Shown here in pieces: positions 60,136-64,000 of a stretch of DNA of 64,000 nt. The stretch lies in assembly GCA_002408125.1 (NCBI GenBank), contig DHQO01000029.1:5564-69563 (forward strand), written 5' to 3'. The stretch comes from Hyphomonadaceae bacterium UBA5336. Lineage in GTDB: Bacteria > Pseudomonadota > Alphaproteobacteria > Caulobacterales > Hyphomonadaceae. Numbering within the stretch: the first letter of the stretch is position 1; each line of letters starts with the position of its first letter. The notes beneath the pieces were generated by a model. It had not been told where the DNA came from, did not search any database, and saw nothing but the letters and a program-made list of their open reading frames with translations. The translations under genes were made by a program, and so were the position numbers.

Positions 60136-60990
60136 ATGATCAAAGAGCGTTATCGAGTGTCAGCCCCCAAATCCCCACCAAAGAATCGCTACCTGCCTGG
60201 CGCACATGTCTCCGAACGAACACTGACGAAGATCATTTATTGCTGGCTTGACGGCTTGCCGTATTCCGCGATCCCGAATGCACTCAGCACACAAAATTCA
60301 AGTATCGACGCCAGTATCGATCAATTCGCCAAAGCCCTCGGTGAGACATTCTCGCTTCGAGAAAATGACAAACGAAGTGTTTCGCGGCAGTCTTGTCACG
60401 CCCTAATCAACCAGGTTTCAGCAACGATAAATATCTTAGCCTACCAGGAACGCGTGGAGACCTTGAGGCGCATATACGCATCTGAACCGGATAGTCAGGA
60501 ACATTCTTCGAAGCGGCGCATGGATGCATTTCAGAGAGCGAATGAGGCCTCGTTCGAGCACGTCTTCATTGAGCCTGCAAAATCCCAGACTATCGCAGAA
60601 TACATGGCCAATTTGGCGGAGTTGGTCCGTATGCTTTCTGCGGATGACATTCCCTACAAAGAGATACGTAAACACCAATCAATCCAGCCGTTCGATATCA
60701 TCGAAAATCAGTTGCTACTTGATAGAATGAAAACACGCTTCAAGGCCTTTCGAGGATACAAATTAAAAGGCATGGCATCGCATGTCGCTCATTACCTGTT
60801 GCTACGGTTTGGAACCCATCTCTCAATATCGACCGACGTGAATCGAGAAGACTTCAATTACCGAACCGCCCCAAAAGACGAATGCGAAACCTACTGGTCC
60901 AATATCGTTTTGAACGGAACGCTGGTCGCACTCCTAATGCTGAGAACTCACAAAGGGTATAACAGCATATCCGAGATTGTGTCCCTATAG
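60136..60990 (+). CDS. Unknown protein with HTH-like N-terminus (284 residues)
   Basis: The first 25 residues contain PKNRYLPGAHVSERTLTK, similar to the gene at 38523; helices follow that could be a helix-turn-helix (IPNALSTQNSSIDASIDQF). It is the only plus-strand gene in this part of element 2 and has a tail that overlaps the convergent 96-residue gene by six bases. Codon use is more AT-rich than the transfer genes. Function unknown. Confidence 0.5.
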   Translation: MIKERYRVSAPKSPPKNRYLPGAHVSERTLTKIIYCWLDGLPYSAIPNALSTQNSSIDASIDQFAKALGETFSLRENDKRSVSRQSCHALINQVSATINILAYQERVETLRRIYASEPDSQEHSSKRRMDAFQRANEASFEHVFIEPAKSQTIAEYMANLAELVRMLSADDIPYKEIRKHQSIQPFDIIENQLLLDRMKTRFKAFRGYKLKGMASHVAHYLLLRFGTHLSISTDVNREDFNYRTAPKDECETYWSNIVLNGTLVALLMLRTHKGYNSISEIVSL

Positions 60991-61275
60991 ACCGAAGTCC
61001 GGCTCGGAAGAGCGCCTCTGTCCAGTACCTTTGGTCAAATTTGAACGGTAGAGGACAACTGCAGCCTCTGCCGCATCGGGGGAAAGAGTATCCCAATCTA
61101 CTTCACTCACCTTCTTCCCCAGAGCTTCGGCTATCACGAGGAAAATATGGTGTTCGGGCACTTGCTTGACCTTCCCAGGATCATTTTGCCACCAATCGAC
61201 AAACCAGCCTGCGAGTTCCGGCTCTCTCTCAAGTCTATGTCTCCATCGTTCAACTTCGCATATTCTGGTGTTCAC
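60985..61275 (-). CDS. Hypothetical protein (96 residues)
   Basis: It starts MNTRICEVERWRHRLE. It is soluble and helical in the first half, with a WW pair (DWWQND). No family is recognised. It overlaps the end of the convergent 284-residue gene. Confidence 0.45.
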   Translation of the reverse strand: MNTRICEVERWRHRLEREPELAGWFVDWWQNDPGKVKQVPEHHIFLVIAEALGKKVSEVDWDTLSPDAAEAAVVLYRSNLTKGTGQRRSSEPDFGL

Positions 61276-61438
61276 AAACTATTGTACCGTACACGGATCA
61301 TTGCATGCAAATTTGCACCCCAAACACGAAAAATAATATAATAATCAAAACAATAAAGAGGTGTGTCGTGCATATTTGCGGCGGGATTTTTGAGACTACA
61401 GAATTTGGAATGGGCGGGACCAAGGGGCGCTCCATGAA

Positions 61439-61488
61439 CAGCATGCATTGCCCTGCGAGGCATGCTGTCGGCTTCTCGGTAGAGAAGC
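61439..61488. repeat. Two tandem hairpins upstream of the 61516 gene
   Basis: CAGCATGC (61439-61446) and GCATGCTG (61460-61467) form an 8-bp stem; GCTTCTC (61471-61477) and GAGAAGC (61482-61488) form a 7-bp stem with a GGTA loop. They sit in the 240-base stretch before the coiled-coil gene. An origin of transfer or protein-binding site is possible; nothing else is visible in 61276-61515. Confidence 0.45.
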
Positions 61489-61515
61489 GCGCAATCCGCC
61501 CGGATCGGGGGCGGG

Positions 61516-62211
61516 ATGAGTGATGATCATAACAAGCCGCCTTCCCGCATAGATTTCGATGATTTGAACAATGAACTGGCTGGAGCCGGGCATGCCAAGG
61601 CGGCCCGCTTCTTTGACGAAAATGGACGCCCTCGCTCTGACCGCGAGAAAGCCCGCAAGCGCGGCATCAAGCGCATTCTAAGCGAGCTTGAATTGCTCAT
61701 GCTTGACCCGGCCTACCAGGCGGCGTTCCAGGCGGCGAATGATGCGATTGACGGGGCACAGGCAGCTCTGGACGCGGCGCTGTTGGAAAACGCCCGCTAC
61801 ATTGCCGATCTCGAAGACCGGGCCGTGAAGCTGGATGATGGCCGCGCCGTGTTCATTCGGCCGGACGGCAGGGGCGAAACCGCAAATGGCGAGATCATCC
61901 CCATCGAAATCATGCTCACACTGGATATCCCGCCGGATGCGCCGACCATCGAAGAATACAGAGCCGCCCGCGCCCGTCAGCGCAGGCTGGCCGAGCATGG
62001 CGAGGATATCGACAAGGCCCGCGAGGAGGTGAGCGATCCAGACAATCCAGCCAGTAAGGAGAGGCTCGACGATATTAGAAAAGAGATGGAAGAAATCGAG
62101 TGTCAGGTGAACGGCACACCGACTCTTCGCAGTTCCTTCAACGCCTCTCCTGGACCGGATGAAATTCGCGCCAACTTGGACCTTACCGCCGCGCCGACAT
62201 TGAAGGTCTAA
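61516..62211 (+). CDS. Element-linked coiled-coil protein (homolog of 35316 gene)
   Basis: 231 residues. The core LEDRAVKLDDGRAVFIRPDG and long charged helices match the gene at 35316 in element 1. Coiled coil is likely at about 65-95 and 155-185. It is followed by the convergent Rap1a-like gene (four-base overlap), then the resolvase. The function is unknown. Confidence 0.6.
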   Translation: MSDDHNKPPSRIDFDDLNNELAGAGHAKAARFFDENGRPRSDREKARKRGIKRILSELELLMLDPAYQAAFQAANDAIDGAQAALDAALLENARYIADLEDRAVKLDDGRAVFIRPDGRGETANGEIIPIEIMLTLDIPPDAPTIEEYRAARARQRRLAEHGEDIDKAREEVSDPDNPASKERLDDIRKEMEEIECQVNGTPTLRSSFNASPGPDEIRANLDLTAAPTLKV

Positions 62212-62603
62212 ACCCCTTCACATGCTTGCTTGGCCACAGCATAGACCACGGAGTAAGCAGGCTCGTCGGGATAGAGCCTCATATAGCCGGGCAACACCTC
62301 CAGTCCATTTCCTTCCAGAAAGGCCCAATCGGTAAGGCATCCACTCGTATCCTGATCGTACTTCGCATAGATGACGATCATCTGTGTGACCGCTCCATGC
62401 ACCCATGCCAGTCGTTCTCTTTCAGGAAGGGCCAACACATCCTTGTTGAGCAGTTCTCGCGGCGGTGTTTTGCCCAATACGGGATGGATCGCAGAGGCGG
62501 CACCTGATTGCTGCGCAACCGCCGGAAGTGACGCCGAAACAGCCATCATGACCGCGCATGCGAGTGTATGCAGTTTTCTCAAAATCGTTCCGTACAGGGA
62601 CAA
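62208..62603 (-). CDS. Rap1a/Tai-like secreted small protein
   Basis: 131 residues from a TTG at 62603. A signal peptide (LRKLHTLACAVMMAVSASLPAVAQ, cut after AVAQ) is followed by the helical domain with two cysteines (SGCLTDWAF and KQACEGV) and TPPRELLNKDVLALPERERLAWVHGA. It is the counterpart of the gene at 36841. It may act in the periplasm. No effector gene is seen next to it. Confidence 0.6.
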   Translation of the reverse strand: MSLYGTILRKLHTLACAVMMAVSASLPAVAQQSGAASAIHPVLGKTPPRELLNKDVLALPERERLAWVHGAVTQMIVIYAKYDQDTSGCLTDWAFLEGNGLEVLPGYMRLYPDEPAYSVVYAVAKQACEGV

Positions 62604-62627
62604 AATGAGATAAGCTCTCCGTCAGGT

Positions 62628-62736
62628 TGAAAGCTGTGGATTTGCGGGGGAGTCTCCCCACCACACACACGCGCCGTCTAGGCTCTCGAAAGGGAACCGA
62701 TTAGAGACGGCAATCTCGCATTTTCTGCAGCTTTCA
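62628..62736. repeat. Candidate resolvase site: inverted repeats upstream of the second resolvase
   Basis: TGAAAGCTG (62628-62636) and CAGCTTTCA (62728-62736) are exact complements 91 bases apart. AAAGGGAACC at 62689-62698 is the same core as one arm upstream of the first resolvase. They lie before the resolvase start at 62756. Confidence 0.4.
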
Positions 62737-62755
62737 GCCCAAAGGGGGCAATGCG

Positions 62756-63355
62756 ATGACCGTTTATGCGTATGCGAGAGTTTCAACGCCGGATCAGCAT
62801 CTCGATGGCCAGTTGATGGCACTACGCAATGCAGGTTGCGAGCGGATATTCCAGGACCATGGCGCGGGTGGGCTTTCGAGCAAGCGAGTCCAGTTACAGG
62901 CCGTGCTGGAGGCGGTTCAGCCAGGCGACACACTGATTGTCTGGCGTCTGGATCGTCTTGCGCGTTCAATGTTCGAGCTGGTCAATATCGTGATGGATTT
63001 GCATGAGCGAGGCGTCGCGTTTCGTTCGCTGTGCGAGCATATCGACGTCAACTCAGCGTTCGGCGAGCTGGTGCTGCACATATTGAGCGCGATTGCGCAT
63101 TTCGAGCGGGCATTGATTGTCGAGAGAACGGTTGCGGGCATGCAGGCAGCCAGGGCGCGGGGCGTTCAGTTCGGGCGACGACCAGTCATGGACAGCGAGG
63201 CTGTACAGGAAGCGCAGTGCTTGTTGCGCGAAGGTTTGAGCGTTGAAGAGGCGGCAGGTGAGATGGGCGTCGGTCGTTCAACGCTGTATCGGTATATGGC
63301 CGGAGCACGGCAGAGCGACAAACCGGGCAAGCTAGTTGGATGTCCACAAGCTTAG
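62756..63355 (+). CDS. Small serine resolvase/invertase
   Basis: 199 residues. Ser nucleophile in YAYARVSTPDQ, R-rich catalytic blocks, and a C-terminal helix-turn-helix (SVEEAAGEMGVGRSTLYRYM). It is closer to Tn3-type resolvases or Hin-type invertases than to the large recombinase. The ribosome site is GGGGGC. It is the counterpart of the gene at 36023. Confidence 0.86.
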   Translation: MTVYAYARVSTPDQHLDGQLMALRNAGCERIFQDHGAGGLSSKRVQLQAVLEAVQPGDTLIVWRLDRLARSMFELVNIVMDLHERGVAFRSLCEHIDVNSAFGELVLHILSAIAHFERALIVERTVAGMQAARARGVQFGRRPVMDSEAVQEAQCLLREGLSVEEAAGEMGVGRSTLYRYMAGARQSDKPGKLVGCPQA

Positions 63356-63408
63356 CATCGGACTGCCGGAAACTTCGCAGCATAAACTCAATTCAAAAAC
63401 TTAGAAAC

Positions 63409-63591
63409 TTAATCGAACGCAGATTCGGGCACGATCATTACGTGATTACGCGCCCCCGTCTCCAAATCTGTAACCACTAGGAACTCGCCATCCTCCTCAG
63501 TTTGGACGACCTCCCATTTCATTCCGTCGTCCTTGGATTCGCTTTGGCTCTCACGCTTGGAGTTATCAGACTTTCTGTCCTTTGAACTCAT
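63409..63591 (-). CDS. Small acidic hypothetical protein (60 residues)
   Basis: The ATG at 63591 (MSSKDRKSD) has GGAGAA ahead; longer starts at 63606 and 63645 lack a good site. The N-terminal half is charged and Ser-rich, the second half has the short block MKWEVVQTEEDGEFLVVTDL. No family is recognised. Confidence 0.45.
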   Translation of the reverse strand: MSSKDRKSDNSKRESQSESKDDGMKWEVVQTEEDGEFLVVTDLETGARNHVMIVPESAFD

Positions 63592-63753
63592 TTTCGTCTT
63601 CTCCATGAACTTGACCCAAATTGAATTGGTTGATTGATGTGGCATTTTTTAGTCTACAGTTGAATTACAAGTTGTTAATGCCGTAGATTGTCACAGGTCA
63701 GCCACCGCGCGCAACAAAAAAGTTTTTATTTTTCAAGGAATTTGCCACAATCC

Positions 63754-64000
63754 ATGGACGCACAGAAATTAGTCAGCCGGCTTCGTCCTGCTGAAAAGAG
63801 CGAATCTTTGACTACTGATCTCGAGGTGACACTCGGCGTAGCCACGCTGTTCTCCAACCTCATCATGGTAGTCGTGCTAGTGACGCAATTCGTACGAGGC
63901 GGAGGCGAAAGCTCAGAGCCAAGCGCACTTTTTGACCGCCTGCTTCTGACAGTCGTCCTAACGACGACTTATGGCTTCCTTTTCACCAAAATACGTCACT
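63754..64000 (+). CDS. Partial membrane protein (runs off right edge)
   Basis: 82 residues are visible, from MDAQKLVSRLRPAEKSE. Two hydrophobic segments (about 29-46 and 64-80) predict membrane helices, with a charged loop (FVRGGGESS) between. The ribosome site AAGGAA is 14 bases from the ATG. No family can be named from this part. Confidence 0.45.
   Translation, partial: MDAQKLVSRLRPAEKSESLTTDLEVTLGVATLFSNLIMVVVLVTQFVRGGGESSEPSALFDRLLLTVVLTTTYGFLFTKIRH

Larger units (their letters stand above)
54403..64000 (-). mobile_element. Integrative mobilizable element 2 (partial; tRNA-Ser site)
   Basis: It extends from the 3' end of tRNA-Ser to beyond the right edge. Its order from the tRNA is recombinase, recombinase-coupled gene, conserved small genes, coupling protein, small membrane genes, an unknown gene, the HTH-like gene and the resolvase block, which mirrors element 1. 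No relaxase is seen before the edge. The right boundary is not in the window. Confidence 0.75.

Overview
The window is high-GC alphaproteobacterial chromosome. A Caulobacterales or Hyphomonadales member is the best guess. The oxidative pentonate genes (xylX/xylD/xylA) look like the Caulobacter Weimberg-pathway genes, and a NrtR-type regulator, a single motA, a CPA1-type antiporter and many start codons with poor ribosome sites fit that group. The genus cannot be fixed from sequence alone.

Layout. (1) 1-24608 is core chromosome: TerB/J-domain protein, HD phosphohydrolase plus NUDIX/winged-helix regulator, cation/proton antiporter, motA, an MFS pump, a valine-catabolism operon (mmsA, enoyl-CoA hydratase, mmsB) divergent from a LysR regulator, a sugar-acid operon (GntP permease, xylX with a one-base frameshift, xylD, xylA), a MarR regulator, and the proline genes proB divergent from proC-proA-putP. 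(2) 24609-25123 is a gene-free stretch packed with hairpins and dispersed repeats. (3) About 25.1-46.28 kb is a mobilizable integrative element ending at the 3' end of a tRNA gene with anticodon CAT. It carries a MobC-like protein and relaxase, a BrnT-type toxin with an HTH partner, a DNA methyltransferase, a 2143-residue Avs/STAND-type defence protein with an N-terminal nuclease, a small resolvase, AT-rich cargo, a VirD4-type coupling protein and a large serine recombinase. (4) 46.28-54.40 kb is core again: two tRNA genes, a SIMPL-domain protein, a voltage-gated ion channel, dnaJ, an acyltransferase, a subtilisin-type lipoprotein and a cystatin-like lipoprotein. (5) 54.40 kb to the right edge is a second, related element ending at the 3' end of tRNA-Ser(GCT), in mirror orientation. 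It runs out of the window.

The two elements share a gene order read outward from the tRNA: large serine recombinase, a small protein translationally coupled to it, a charged small protein, a coupling protein, a roughly 280-residue protein with an HTH-like N-terminus, then a block made of a resolvase, a Rap1a-like secreted protein and a coiled-coil protein. Neither shows a type IV secretion apparatus in the window, so they look mobilizable rather than self-transmissible. In both, the recombinase reading frame runs antisense into the host tRNA gene, so its last residues are written by the chromosome.

The points most worth following are the Avs-like protein, the paired elements with their shared unknown genes, a long hairpin that hides the ribosome site of a small conserved gene at 5.96 kb, and the cystatin-like lipoprotein beside a subtilase.
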